Of a DNA stretch of 64,000 bases, positions 34,299 through 46,135 are shown in pieces. The stretch comes from Ascaphus truei (lineage: Eukaryota > Chordata > Amphibia > Anura > Ascaphidae). The translations under genes were made by a program, and so were the position numbers. The notes under the pieces were generated by a model. It was not told where the DNA came from. It made no database searches and saw only the letters and a list, made by a program, of their open reading frames with translations. Location of the stretch: the NCBI GenBank assembly GCA_036426205.1, contig CM071571.1:112671676-112735675 (forward strand). Direction: 5' to 3'. The stretch's first letter is position 1. Each line of letters opens with the position of its first letter.

Positions 34299-34990
34299 GG
34301 TTCTGCAACTATAGAGAACCCTGGTGTTGATTTCCTGCAGCCTCATCCCTATACCGAGCCATGTGTAGCTTGGATAGGTGTTATGGCAAAGTGCTGTGTC
34401 TTTAGTTTATCATTGGAACTTCCAGTGACGGCGCATGTTCCAGCTACGTCATCTGAGTGCGACGAGACCAGCGGGTCTGCGATCGAAGCACCAGCAAGCG
34501 TAATGGTGGCGTCCGAGCCCTGAAAGCAAATTGTGGAGTTCCCCCTTAGGATTCAGCACGGAGGGAGTGATTGAGCTGCTGAGAACGCTGTTTTTATATT
34601 ACCCTGTCGTGAGTAGGATTCTAATTTTACACCTACCGAACGGCATCTCTACAGCCTTTGTTCTGTACTTCTTAGACATTTGTTTTGTCTTTGCAATGCT
34701 TCTTTATTTTTATTATTAAATAGTACTAGTCTATTTTTTAGCTATTCTGTGTTTTATGTGTGTCTATGTGTTGTTGTAGTTAGTGGTTTGATTCATTTGT
34801 TTTTTGTCAGTGTTGCACTACAAATTTTATTTTTATTTATCCCCACTTGTTATGCGACCTCAATCAAGATCTATTTGGACATTTGATTAGACACTAAGGA
34901 CTGGACTAATATTTGGTCAGAGATCACCTTAGGTGTCGTATGGGTTTTATCTAGGCACCGGTATATTGTGTTATTTTGTGCTTTGTTAGT
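34259..34990 (+). mobile_element. PLE terminal segment with hammerhead motif
   Basis: Starts at the hammerhead motif and runs about 700 bp to GGCACCGGTATATTG (34955). T-rich, no coding sequence. No PLE ORF is near, so it is a 5'-truncated copy. Confidence 0.45.
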
Positions 34991-35835
34991 TATCTGTATC
35001 GGTCATAGTTACCTGGCAGCCTAGTCTTTTCATAAAAATGTATTTTGCAATCACTTTTAGTAATAGGTTTTACTATATAGTTTTAAGCATTAGCACTTCA
35101 AACACTTTTTAATTTATTTTTTCACTGTGCTCAAATGTACTTTTCTTTAGCAAAGTACTCATAAACTGTTTATGCTAACTTTGTGTGTGAACAAAGCTGT
35201 TGCTTACACTTTGTTTTGGCTACAGAATTAGGGGGCCATGATTTATCCAAATCCACAAGTGGCCTAGCTGGAAAATATTGTTCCCCACTGCTGCTATGGT
35301 TATCACGAATGTTAGAAGGAAATAGACTAGAACTACATGACATCGTTAAAGTATCTGTCTCTGCCGTAGACACCTTGTCTGTCATAGACTCCCAAATACA
35401 CAAAATACAACTTTTACTTTACTTTTGAACAAAAGGTAAATAACTCTAAATTATCAGTAAATGTAGTACTCGTTTGCACAATTGTAGTTTGAAAAATAAC
35501 GTTGGACACCTAAACATTACAGTGGATCAGTTAATAAACTGTAGCACTCTTGCTTCTGAAAGAAACAAGAATAGCTTGAAAGGTACCTACAGTACACTGC
35601 CAATTGGTAGTTTAGATAATTGTGTGACCAAAATATGTGAAGCCTGCAATCATGTCAAGGTAGATCCTTTAAAGTATATGAAATACATGCTGCACACCTA
35701 AAAAAAAGTATAATAAAAGATTGCAATTACCGGTGCTCCTGTGTTTGAACGATAGCCTGCAAACCTGTCACGCTATTGACTATATTATTGTTTTGTTTCC
35801 TCTTTTATCTATGCAGTAGAGGAAATACAAAGGAC
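34991..35835. other. No feature recognised
   Basis: AT-rich; short open frames on both strands near 35180-35430 and at 35474-35701 carry no motif that I know. Confidence 0.4.
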
Positions 35836-36399
35836 ACCGTTGTCACGGGAGACCAGGAATTTCCACCTTTTTACCAGGATCATACATTGAGCAAAACAGG
35901 TAAAGTGAAATAAATTGGAAATGTATCGGCATAAATAGGCATACACACAATGTAACGCAAATTACATAAGACGAGACACACTTACTTGGGACCTGGTGTA
36001 AAAAAAATTGTCTTTCCTAGCTATTTGGCACGTTAAACAAGAGTCTTTAATTGACCGGGACTTACTGCCCGAAATGCCCTGGAACCAAAATCGGCATTAA
36101 GGCCTCATGCACTACGCGCCGAAAAAGTGCAATCGCCAAGTGTTCCCTATTGGCCTGATTTTGGCGATTTGCCCTCGCAGTATTCAGTAAGGGCCGAAGC
36201 CATGCCGAATCCCTGCCGAATCCCTGCGAAAGCAAAACGCAGATGAGCCGATGATAAAAAAGCCTGGCTCCCGATAGCCTGCCGATAGGCCGTTTCTGCC
36301 AATATGTGTTTGCAGCAGAGAGAGACCCGCTGCTCTCTCTGTGCAAACATCGGCACATTAAAAATCTTTCTAAACAACTTTTACTCATAGTGTACATGT

Positions 36400-36645
36400 G
36401 CAGGGGGTCTCCGGAGCTGAACTGCATTGGAATCAGGTCCGGGAACCCCCTGCTTCCCGAGATACAGGCCCCTTTATGAGGTGCCGGTATCCCTCTACAT
36501 TTAAATGTCACGATCACGTGACCGCGGAATGTAAACAAAGCAGAGGGATACCGGCACCCCATAAAGGGGCCTGTATCTCGGGAATCAGGGGGTCCCCGGA
36601 CCTAAAACCAAAGCGGTTCAGCTTCGGAGACCCTCTACACTATGA
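36400..36645. repeat. Palindrome with GGGGGTCTCCGGAGCTGAAC arms
   Basis: GGGTCTCCGGAGCTGAAC...GATACAGGCCCCTTTATGAG at the left is mirrored by CCCATAAAGGGGCCTGTATC...GTTCAGCTTCGGAGACCC at the right, centred near 36522 on a GATCACGTGACC site. One arm recurs at 51310-51450 and a diverged version at 15690-15875. Confidence 0.8.
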
Positions 36646-36719
36646 GTAAAACACACATATCAATAAACAATCATTCCTTACCTTAGCAGCTATCCGCTAT
36701 GGTAATTAAGCAGCCTTAA

Positions 36720-37030
36720 TGTATTTTTAATAATATTGTGCGTGAGCACGGGGTCCCCTGAGCTGAACCACATTGATTTGTGGCTCAGGGACCCACTACT
36801 TCCCGAGTTACAGGCCCCGGTAAGGGGCATCGGGTGCCAGTGTCACCGCCATCTTTATAGAGCCCACGTCGCGTCTTGGATGCTATAAAGATGGCGGCGA
36901 CACTGGAACCGATGCCCCAAACCAGGGCATGTAACTCAGGAAGCAGGGGGTCACTGAGCCACAAATCAATGCGGTTCAGCTCAGGGGACCCACTGCTCCC
37001 GCACAATATTATTAAAATACATAAATGCTG
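36720..37030. repeat. Second palindrome (AATATTGTGCG...CGCACAATATT)
   Basis: The arms hold GGGGTCCCCTGAGCTGAACC / GGTTCAGCTCAGGGGACCC and, near the centre (about 36872), CCGCCATCTTTATAG / CTATAAAGATGGCGGCG. The central pair contains GCCATCTTT/AAGATGGCG, like the YY1 binding site. Confidence 0.75.
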
Positions 37031-37547
37031 CTTCATTACCATAGCGGATAGCCGCTAAGGCAATGAAGGGGTTAAGGCATAATAGCATGTTTATTGGGGA
37101 CAATTGCCCCCAATAAACATTGCAATACACAACAGACACCCCCTGTGCCCCCAACAACCCCTATACCCCCATTACATATATCTCATTTTTGGGATGCACA
37201 GCAATGATACAAGAGGCCGGCGGTGGCCCTCGGGTGTTCCCCGCAGACCTGCAGTACCAATTATGTGCCCCCCCCCCAAAAAAAACAACAACACAAATAC
37301 ATTACAATAAATACACACCCCCTAAAATATACAATACAGTAATGGACAAAATTACTATTATCCACAAATGGATAATAGTGCATTTGTCCATTTAAAATAC
37401 ATAAAGAACAATAAGTACATTAAATACATATTGCACTCACCCATGTCCGGCTGCCACGATGAAGGCCACCCTCATCTTCATCCTGCCCATGCCCCCTCCG
37501 ATGCTGCAAAACAGAAACAAGAATAAAAACATCCAATGTAATGTCCC

Positions 37548-37603
37548 CTAACCCCTTAATCACCATAGCGGTTATTAACGGCTACAGTCATTAAGGGGTT
37601 AAC
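37548..37603. repeat. TTAACCCC/GCGGTT cassette with CTATTATCC dyad beside it
   Basis: CTAACCCCTTAATCACCATA GCGGTTATTAACGGC and complement. The dyad ACTATTATCCACAAATGGATAATAG (from 37348) stands about 200 bp away. The same pair in reverse order is at 40613-40852, and related pairs at 15956-16445, 39599-39853 and 50993-51210. Confidence 0.8.
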
Positions 37604-38083
37604 CCACCCTCACCCACCACTCGGGAGGCCTACATACCCTCCCCCACTAACCCCCCACCCCGTGAGGCCTAACCACCCTCACCCACAACCCAGCCGGGAG
37701 GCCTACCCACATACCCTTGGAGCCAATACCCCCTCCCCCCACCCCCAGTACCCACAATAAAAAAAATACACTGCCTCACAATACACATCATTCTATTTAT
37801 TAAATACATAACCCACCCCCTGTGCCCCCCCATAAATACATGATTTATCCTTTTACATACAGGGTTCATACCCCAGGCCCACGCGAGTCCCCAGTGGGCC
37901 TGACGGGTCACCTGACAGACCTACAGGTTACCAGCAACTTGTTTCATACAGGTTCTGGAGGCCTGTTGGTGGGTCCCGCCAGGTGCCATGGCCCACCAGG
38001 TGGTCTCCGCGGGTCACCGTGGGCCACAATTGGGTCCCCATGGTAGGCCCGCGGATGTCTGGGAGCCACGGGTCTCACCCACA

Positions 38084-38085
<2 letters not shown>

Positions 38086-38164
<79 letters not shown>
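38086..38164. repeat. (GA)n microsatellite
   Basis: About 39 uninterrupted GA units. Apparent reading frames of alternating Arg-Glu or Leu-Ser here are artefacts of the repeat. Confidence 0.95.
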
Positions 38165-38166
<2 letters not shown>

Positions 38167-38760
38167 CATGATGAACCAATATACAAATAAATGTAGAAGG
38201 GTTATCAAAAACATGCTCTACTACAAATACCACTTCTCCATACAGACACAGTACAATAAAATCATATTTCCTTTAAAAATCCAATCTCATCTTCCAATCA
38301 AAATCCTCAAATGCCAATCAAAAGCCTCAAATGCCAATCAAAACATTGCATTTACATTGTATACATGATGCATACAATCTATGCACCATGTACACTCTGC
38401 CAATGAACGTTAACAATAACATTTTCCAAACAAAATACCAATACATCCAAACAAGTATACTATTTAAACCAATCAAGTAACCATAAATCAATTAGCATTC
38501 ATTAATTAAATAACTAAACAATTTAAATTCCATCCATAACAATTAAACAATTAACTATTTTAATCGTTAAATAGAACAAGTTATCCTCAGACAAAATATA
38601 AGTACCAAAAAGAATACAATATACAAAGCAAGCCCCACCCTGACCTAATGTACACCATACAAGACCAGAAATTACATCTATCTAATTTTAAAATACACTA
38701 CACACACATTTATGCATAGCAGCATAGCCAAAAACATTTTAAACACAGCAAAACAAGCTT
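38165..38760. other. AT-rich middle part of the Harbinger-like element
   Basis: Noncoding; repeats of AATGCCAATCAAAA near 38311-38343 and AACAATTAA-type phrases resemble the AT-rich stretches at 16600-16910 and 49740-50040. Confidence 0.45.
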
Positions 38761-38786
38761 TTAAAACAACATCATTTCTTATTGTA

Positions 38787-38822
38787 CCCCTGACGAAGTC
38801 CTTAGTGACGAAATGCGTAGGG
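38787..38822 (+). ncRNA. Hammerhead ribozyme motif (C3-G8)
   Basis: Helix I CCC with GGG (38820-38822); core CTGACGA (38790-38796); helix II GTC-CTTAGT-GAC, perfect; core GAAA (38810-38813); helix III ATGCGT; cleavage-site A38819. One extra A stands between the core and helix II, as in the other copies of this type in the window. Confidence 0.75.
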
Positions 38823-39530
38823 CGTTTCCCAAAGAGCGAGTTTGTGGCTGACATTACTGCATGAACGGAGAGAGTACCTTGGAGCTGTTGCTATTTTGCT
38901 TGGGACTGCTGTCGCTTCCGGTTTTGCAGTTGCCTGCTGGTGAGCAGTGAGAGCTGTGTTAGGTGTATCTGGAGGGAGTCACTGACTGTGTTGCTGATTA
39001 TTACATCATCTGGCTGCGGTGGCTCCAGTGCACCTTGCTGAACCAATGGATACACCATAGGTGGCACCAACGGAACAGGCTGATACATTCCCTTCACAGC
39101 TTCAAGGCGATTGAGTATATCTCATAAATGCTATTATTTTTACTCTGTTTGTGAGTGCGCTTTTTATATTTTACAATCCCATAAATACTGTTTTATACTT
39201 TATCACACTAGGAGTGCACCTGTTTTTTCTTCTTGTTTTCTGCAGATATCCTTGGGATTTGGTGATCCTTATATACGGGCAGCAAAACTCCAGTGGACTA
39301 AGTATATTTTTTGGAATTTCAACTGACATCTGGTTTTTATTTTATTTTTTATGTTTCATATTTTTTATTTTTGCTATAGATTTCAGTTGTTTTTATCACA
39401 AATTCACCCTTTTGGGGATTCTTTGGTCAATAGCCTTGTTAACTCTATCTGATTTACACAGCTGATTTATCCTTATCAAGCTTCCTAAGGCGCTACTTCA
39501 ATTTGTTTATTTTATATATATGTGTGTATA
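38823..39530 (+). mobile_element. PLE terminal segment inside the Harbinger-like element
   Basis: T-rich noncoding sequence of about 700 bp after the hammerhead, ending near AAGGCGCTACTTCAATTTG (39489). Length and ending agree with the segment at 34259-34990. Two overlapping frames (39111, 39151) are only T-rich text. Confidence 0.45.
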
Positions 39531-39598
39531 TATATAGTTGCATGATGAAGCCACTGTACAAATGAATGGGTGAAGGGTGGGTCTCTGGCCAGGGTGGC

Positions 39599-39853
39599 TT
39601 AACCCCCTAATTACCTTTGCGGTTATTATTCGATAAGGTGATTAAGGGGTTAATTGATATCTGAATGTAATTGCAATGTATTGGCTATGTATTGGCTATG
39701 TATTTTGTGGGCAACGGAAGACAAGGATTTTGCTGGCGACGGGGGCTTCTTATTGATGAGGTCAATAGTACTTTATTTATTTTAATATGCTAGTTAATGT
39801 GTTTAATAATGGGCAAATAATCTATTATCCCTTTCTGGATAATAGTTATTTTG
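39599..39853. repeat. TTAACCCC cassette and CTATTATCC dyad
   Basis: 39599-39653 is a slightly decayed TTAACCCCCTAATTACC...GGTGATTAAGGGGTTAA dyad. 39831-39850 is CTATTATCCCTTTCTGGATAATAG-type, followed by TTTTGCACATTATTGTACTGTA as beside other copies. Confidence 0.75.
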
Positions 39854-40612
39854 CACATTATTGTACTGTAAGTGTTGGGGGGGGGGGATTGATGTATTGA
39901 ATGTATAGGTCAGGTTTATTTATTTTACATTCAGGGTTTGTTCCTTTTGGTTCTGCGTGAGACCTCTGGAGACCACCTGCGGTATCCTCGGGTATTCCAC
40001 GGCTGGGGGCACTGCGGACCCATAGTGTGCGGGGAAGAACCGGTGGCCCCACATCTGTGGGGGCACCGCAGACCTGTAGTGCCCACCCGTGGGTCCCCAG
40101 ACCCCCGTGGGAACCACCCAAGGCCCCGCAGACACCTGTGGGTCTGACCCGGGACTCGCAGACATCCGTGTGTCTACTGTTGGGACCCAATTGTGGCCAA
40201 CGGTGACCTGCGGAGACCACCTTGTGGGCCATGGTGCCTGGCGGGACCCACCAACAGGCCTCCAGAACCTGTATGAAACAAGTTGCTGGTAACCTGTAGG
40301 TCTGTCAGGTGACCCGTCAGGCCCACCGGGGACTCGCGTGGGCCTGAGGTATGAACCCTGTATGTAAAAGAATAAATCGTGTATTTATGGGGGGGCAGAG
40401 GGGGTGGGTTATGTATTTAATAAATAGAATGATGTGTATTGTGGGGCTGTGTATTGTTTTTATTGTGGGTACTGGGGGTGGGGGGAGTATTGGCCCCAAG
40501 TGTATGTGGATAGGCCTCCCGGCTGGGTAGTGGGTAAGGGTGGTTAGGCCTCACGGGGTGGGGGGTTAGTGGGGGAGGGTATGTAGGCCTCCCGAGTGGT
40601 GGGTGAGGGTGG

Positions 40613-40852
40613 GTTAACCCCTTAATGACAGTAGCGGTTAATAACCGCTATGGTGATTAAAGGGTTAGGGGACATTACATTGGATGTTTTTATTCTTGTT
40701 TCTGTTTTGCAGCAGCGTAGGGGGCATGGACGGTGATGAAGATGAGGATGGCCTTAATCGTGGCAGCCGGACAAGGGTGAATGCAATATGTATTTATTGT
40801 TCTTTATGTATTTAAAATGGGCACATTCACTATTATCCATTTGTGGATAATA
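40613..40852. repeat. TTAACCCC cassette and CTATTATCC dyad, inverted relative to 37349-37603
   Basis: 40614-40668 is the TTAACCCCTTAATGACAG/TAGCGGTTAATAACCGCTA dyad. 40829-40852 is ACTATTATCCATTTGTGGATAATAG. The DNA between (GTTTCTGTTTTGCAGCAGC, GATGAAGATGAGGATGGCC) is the reverse complement of that at 37440-37530 and contains a splice-acceptor-like TTTTGCAG. Confidence 0.75.
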
Positions 40853-41027
40853 GTAATTGTGCCCATTACTATACTGTATGTGTTAGGGGGGGTTATTTCT
40901 TTATAAGTATGTATGTGTTTTGACATTAATTGGGGGGGGGCACAGAATTGGTACTGCAGGCCTGCAGGTAACACCTGAGGGCCCCCGCCGGCCTCTAGTA
41001 TCATTGATGTGCATATACTGCACCGAC

Positions 41028-41414
41028 ACACTTTATTCGAGCAAATACCCAGTATGTACCTGGCAGATACCTGGAATGCGCCGCTCCTCACCTCTGATAA
41101 GCCCCGTTGCGTTTGCCTTCCCAGCCTGGGTTCATGCCTGGCTGACGGGCGGCTGATCTGTTAAATGATAATGATTAGGATTTAATAGGCTGCAATGCTT
41201 CGCGTGTCTACCAGATGGCATAAATTCATGAATTGTAATGCAGTATATATATATATACTGTGCAGTATTGCAGACAGCGGGAATAAAATGCTTCAATCCC
41301 TGCCTGGAAAATACCTCAATGCACTCGGGCAGAAAACAGTCACAAACCTCAATACACCCGGGTATACCCGAATTCGTGGGACTAGCCGAGCTCGAATAAA
41401 GTGTGTCGCCAGTG
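41028..41414. mobile_element. TA-flanked MITE, copy 2 (inverted relative to copy 1)
   Basis: Flanked by TA (41026-41027 and 41415-41416). The right end, read inward on the other strand, is CACTGGCGACACACTTTATT, identical to the left end of the copy at 17071. The left end is slightly changed (CTGCACCGACACACTTTATT). The interior matches the first copy, including TATATATATATA (41245) and GGGTATACCCGAATTCGTGG. Confidence 0.75.
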
Positions 41415-41450
41415 TATGTGTATGTTAGGGGGGTATAGGGGTTGTTGGGG

Positions 41451-41452
<2 letters not shown>

Positions 41453-41501
<49 letters not shown>
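41453..41501. repeat. (AT)n microsatellite
   Basis: About 24 AT units. Confidence 0.95.
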
Positions 41502-41504
<3 letters not shown>

Positions 41505-41624
41505 TTATTTAGTGTGGGGCTGTTGTGTGTGTATTTTTTTTATTGTGGGTAGCGGGGGTGGGTGAAGGGGGTATTTGGCCCCAACAGTGGTTTGTTTAGG
41601 GCTTGTGAGTGGGTAGCGGGAGGG

Positions 41625-41955
41625 CTTAACCCATTCATGACCGTAGCGGTATTAACCGCTACGGTCCTGAAGGGGTTAAGTGCACCCGCAACCCCACTGC
41701 AAGCAACAAGGAACCCTAACCCTAAACAAGCAACCCTAAACAAGCAACAAGGGCCAAATACCCCCTTCACCCACCCCCGCTACCCACAATAAACATGGCA
41801 CGGTGGGTTAACCCCTTCATTGCCTTAGCGGTTAGCCGCTATGGTAATGAAGGGGGCTTTACATGCATTTTTCCTGCCTCGGATGCATGCCGGGGGACTC
41901 CGGTGCTGGTATTAATGGGTATCAGCTCCGGAGACCCCCGGCATCAATCCCAGCC
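41625..41955. repeat. Run of three palindromic cassettes
   Basis: 41625-41679 (TTAACCCATTCATGACCGTA, GCGGTATTAACCGC, nearly perfect), 41808-41853 (TTAACCCCTTCATTGCC...TAATGAAGGGG) and 41876-41950 (GATGCATGCCGGGGGACTCC mirrored by GGAGACCCCCGGCATCAATC). The last one recurs at 48464-48545. Between them is a short CAAGCAACAAGG repeat (41700-41750). Confidence 0.8.
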
Positions 41956-42979
41956 AGGAAAAAGGCCAGATTTTTTCTAATTGTCGACCTTGCCGATGCT
42001 TATACACCACCAACCCGCCAACTTTAGTTGGCGGGACGGATTGGCGTTAAATTCTCAATTCGGGAGTGCCGATCAGCAGCAAAAAGCTGGTCGGGGCTAC
42101 CTGAATTCAGCCGAGTTCAAAAAGTGACGATAAGTGGCTTATCGGCACCCGACTGCCGATAATTTTTTATCGGGAACAAAAATTGCCGATTTTTCCACTT
42201 ATCGGCGCTTACTGAATCGGGAAGGCATTTTTGGCGAGAAAATGGCGATAAAACGCTTTTCGGCGCTTAGTGCATGAGGCCCTAAGTTCTAGACGCCACT
42301 GCTCCCTTCTCTCCGGAGGACTTGAAATCTCTTGACTGGGACTTAGCTCCAAACGTCCGGGAACTAAAATCGGCTTGAAATCAAAGCAACGACTGCCACA
42401 TTAGTTTTTGAGAACTTGGTCCCAAAAAGCTGGACTTAGAAAATATTTTGCCTTGGCTTTTCTAATGCCGGTCTCTGGCTATTTCTCCAAGAACATCTTT
42501 TTGTCGTTTCTAATTTCCTGCTTGACTTCTGACGCCTTAGAATCTCCCTGGGTAATTGGCTGAGAGGATTCTTATAGTAGTTTGGAGTCCATTCACAAAA
42601 TACTACAACCAATTACAGCGTGGGAACTTTCTTACCAGCCACTCAGAGCAATGCCAGTCTTCTGAAGCCAGGCAAGTGAGGATTCTGAATCAGCTATGGG
42701 CATGCACAAGTTTGCCACCTTAGCCACTTGCTATTCAGAAGTCACCTGCTGGTGACTCCAAGTCTCCAAGGCTGGTGGGGCAAATGGTAGTACAGAAGAC
42801 TTCCATTCATCCCAGGATGTGCGTACTTGAGCCTAGCCTTCCTGCCCAAATGTTCTTTACACCTCTTGCATCCTCTGTTGCTTTCATGTCCGATGTTTGA
42901 GTAGACTTGCTGCACCAAGTTGGTAGCCCAGTGTCTCACTCAGAACATTGGTTCTGAAAGTCCCAGCTCATAATACCGT

Positions 42980-44085
42980 GCATAACAGTACATCTTATAC
43001 CTAGCACGAATGTTAATAAAAAAAGATATATACTTATTCATGTCCTAAGTCTCTGGGTATGGGGAATAGGATAAAAAGCTGCACTTTATTTTCTATTAGC
43101 CTATATTCCCCACCCACTATACAATAGATTAGGATGAGACTTTATAAATCCCCTCAGCGCCCATAACATATATTTTCTTTAACTGTGCATGCAATGTCTT
43201 GTATATAATGTATACCCTGTTCATTTATATAACTGTATTTGTAACCATGTATTATTTGTCTTAACTCTGTGCCCAGGACATACTTGAAAACGAGAGGTAA
43301 CTCTCAATGTATTACTTCCTGGTAAAATATTTTATAAATAAATAAAATAAATAAATATATGGTTGGAGCACCCCAGAACCTCTATACTGGTTCTGAATAA
43401 CCTGGGCATTAACTGGGTATCCCCCTTAACCTAGGGACCCCTCATAGTTATAGGGACACTTTGCATCCCTGTGCCCCATTTACCTTTCTGGGTTATGCTG
43501 AAGCAGGGAACCCTAGCGGTGAGTCACACAAGCATTTTCAAGGGGAAATATTGCCGGGACAATGTGCCTATATGTATCCAGGAATCAAACATGATTCTCG
43601 GGTACATTTTTGGGGAACTCTGGACCCTGACTACCTAGACACATTCTTACAACACTTTCTCTGAACCTACCCCCCCCCCCCCTTAAAACTCATACCCTAG
43701 CAATCCCTGCTTGATGGTATCCTGGAAATGTAAAAACATAAAAAAATATTTATTGTCGCAAAAGTACAGGTTATGCATTTACAACAGTTAGGCTCAAGAG
43801 CTGACACTCTTGAACCCCAATACATGGATCAAAAATAACCAAACAGGCTTAATCTTTATTAGTGAGCCTGGTTACCCCTCACCGTCACAACCGTATAAAA
43901 TTAGGAGTGTACAGTAGGTACTTGCTGAAATGGTTTATTTTGACGTGGTTACAGGTTTAATAAGTTTTGACCAAAATGTTGAACTAAATGACCTATACTT
44001 ATGAGAAGAGCATCATATGGAAATTAATTAAAGAATGTGTTGCATTGTATGTGTTTTGGGGCTTCTTTATTTACTATAGTATGAA
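42980..44085. other. Unassigned DNA with one LINE/SINE-type tail
   Basis: 43160-43355 has TGTCTTAACTCTGTGCCCAG, AACGAGAGGTAACTCTCAAT and GTATTACTTCCTGGTAAAAT, ending in TAAATAAATAAAATAAATA, which looks like a non-LTR 3' end. 43670-43682 is a C run. Otherwise nothing is recognised. Confidence 0.45.
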
Positions 44086-44089
44086 ATAT

Positions 44090-44533
44090 TAGCAAATAAA
44101 AAATATTTCACGGCAGTTAAAACAAATGGATGTTCTATTACAGCATAAGGAGTTGTAACATCCAATGTTGCCCAAAGATAGGTAGGTCTATATACAAAAT
44201 CTTGAAAAATACATGAAATATGTTTAGTATCATAAACAAGTTATGGTAAATTATAAACCAAAATGTATTAAGGAAAAAAAAATCTATATTTTCTGACAAG
44301 TTTTCTTTTAAAGAAAGTATCTCAGAAACTATAGGGCTTCCCATTCGAGACTCAAAACCCTTATGCATCTTTGGAAGGTGATGGAAAATGGGAGTAACTC
44401 GATATTGAACAAAAATATTTTCATACTCAAAAATATCAAAATCTTTACCAACTTTTAAAAGTGTCTTTAGCTCCTTCTGATACTTTGTGTTGAATCCTCC
44501 TGGGAATCCTTTTCTCTTGTCTTGTGGATTCAT
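44090..44533 (-). pseudogene. Penelope-like reverse transcriptase fragment
   Basis: On the minus strand the frame from 44533 reads into the N-terminal part of a PLE reverse transcriptase: RVTPIFHHLPKMHKG, then GSPIVSEILSLKENLSENID and FFLNTF, the PLE equivalent of the first conserved RT blocks (PxFxxLPKxHK, RPIVSG, LSxxLxxxVD). After residue ~95 the frame is lost, but a shifted frame carries on with KHISCIFQDFV and LWATLDVTTPYAVIEH, the block around the first catalytic aspartate (LDVxxLYTNIPH type), and LTAVKYF. The copy is frameshifted and lacks the rest of the RT and the nuclease. It is the only PLE coding piece on the minus strand here. Confidence 0.75.
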
Positions 44534-46135
44534 TAAAATAATCTCAAAAATAGTTCAGACAGCACATAAATCTTTAGTTACAGTTTAGATGTTGTAAATT
44601 TATATTCTTGGTTCACTGGACATGAGGACCACCCTAATATGTCCAAATAAACGTATTAAAAGTTATGGAGTCCCAGCAGTCAAAGTTCACGATATGCACA
44701 TATTTTATCATTCATAACTTTTGTTTATTAGATCCCAAAAATGGATTAAAAAAACAGTGTTTTTAGAATAGCAATAGTGAGAAATTATCCCTGCAGCTGA
44801 GTATATTTTCAAACTGAGCAATGTAAAATGAGAAAGGCACTATTTAAAAAAATGAACAAAATAATATAGCCTATAGGGCACACAAGACAAAATAGGGCCC
44901 CAAAAATAAAACTCTACAGTCGTACAGAAGAAAGTACTGAAGAAAGTCTAGTATTATTATATCTTATACTGTAAGTTAATGCAATTAAAGCCATATACAC
45001 AAATGGTAGTACAGAATGTTATGTATCTGGGCGCGTGTGAGGAAAAAATCCAAAAACTGATAGCCACATACGTAATCTGATGCACCATGTAATTCCTTCC
45101 CATGTGAGTCATTATATCTTAAAAGAATCAAATCGTAGATTAAATAATCAGATTGATTGTGTACCATGTGACTGTTGTTTTATGATGTTACATGCCTTAT
45201 CTAAGGCCTGTAACATCTTCAAAGAATGAAAGAAGACGTCGAAGCAACATTCTGGATGAAGGAAGAAGAGATGAAAGAAGACAGCTTCCAAGAAATGAAG
45301 AAAATAATAAGACATAAATGACTACTTGCCAGAGACTGCTCTAAATGTAAAAGGACATAGGGCTTCGGGTAGATTTGAGGACTTACTGACGTCCTCCAAG
45401 GATGGCATCGGATTGGAAGAAGGCCATTGAGCTACTGTAGGATTCATTTTTTGCTTTTGTGGTTTTTGATTTTTATCTTTGCCATTGGGCTGGGATTATT
45501 TTTCATGGTATTTTCGTTGTTCAATTTTATTGGCCATCAAGCTTGGATTTCTTTTTTTTGGTTAATGGTTGTGGGCATTGGCGCTTTATTGGATTGATCT
45601 CCGGTTGCCCATAGGGAAGAGGAGGGTGGACTTCAGCTCTTCGGGGCAGGGACTCCTTTTCATAAATGTTACTTTAACGTGCTGAAGCGCTTATTCCCAT
45701 TATGTGTTATTTGTATTATTTGTTGTTTATAGTATTATATCAAGTTTATTACTGCTGTGAAGCGCTGTGTACATTAATAGAACTACAGTTTGTATATAAA
45801 GATATACATACTTCATCCTGGCAGTGGTAAGTAATACATATATTTATTTAGGGTGTACATTGATTGCCAATGTGGGTATCTAAGACCCCGTTTAGGGCCT
45901 AAATAGCCACGGTGACAATTGATGAATTAAAATGTAAGTTTTTATATGGTGTGTATTTTTAAAAATAAACGTATTTCTTTTAATTTATTTTATGTAATGC
46001 TTTAATATGGCCAAAAGCCCTATTAACCACATTTGGCTAATAAGCTTTTTAAGAGGGTAGTTGGTGTTGTGGAGGTCGGGGCTGGATTATGGAGATAGGT
46101 GCCCCAGGGAGGGAGGTTAGGCCATCCTGAGGTGT
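44534..46135. other. Unassigned DNA with remnants of Harbinger-like and L2-type repeats
   Basis: 45160-45440 resembles the promoter-like module of 49250-49510: TGATGTTACATGCC, CTTATCTAAGGCC, then a GAAGAAGAGATGAAAGAAG leader and GATGGCATCGGATTGG. 45630-45800 is an L2-type LINE tail (TTCGGGGCAGGGACTCCTTT, CTGTGAAGCGCTGTGTACAT, then TATATAAAG). 45850-45935 is a CCCATT/AATGG-type palindromic cassette. No gene. Confidence 0.5.

Larger units (their letters stand above)
36102..42282. mobile_element. Harbinger-like element, 6.2 kb, palindromic and composite
   Basis: The ends are inverted repeats: GGCCTCATGCACTACGCGCC at the left and the complement of GGGCCTCATGCACTAAGCGC at the right. TAA is on both sides (36099-36101 and 42283-42285), the TWA duplication typical of PIF/Harbinger. 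There is no transposase. Inside are palindromes at 36400-36645 and 36720-37030, cassettes of the TTAACCCC and CTATTATCC types facing each other (37349-37603 against 39599-39853 and 40613-40852), the block GGTCTCCGCGGGTCACCGTG (38001) inverted near 40201-40222, a GA microsatellite, a PLE tail (38760-39530) and a TA-flanked MITE (41028-41414). The halves mirror each other around the PLE tail. Confidence 0.7.
35841..42974 (-). mobile_element. LTR split by a 6.2-kb Harbinger-like element
   Basis: TGTCACGGGAGACCAG at 35841 matches the LTR at 25864. The part after the insertion (42286-42974) continues similar text: GACCGGGACTTACTGCCCG before and GACTGGGACTTAGCTCC after. ACCGT occurs at 35836-35840 and 42975-42979 and could be a 5-bp TSD, but the sequence just before the right copy does not end in CA, so the right end is uncertain. 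Confidence 0.5.

Noticed and set aside
37983..38368. Open frames of alternating Arg-Glu and Leu-Ser
   Set aside because: They are the translation of the (GA)n microsatellite.
45160..45440. Full third copy of the promoter module
   Set aside because: The CRE and TATA parts are degraded; described only as a remnant.
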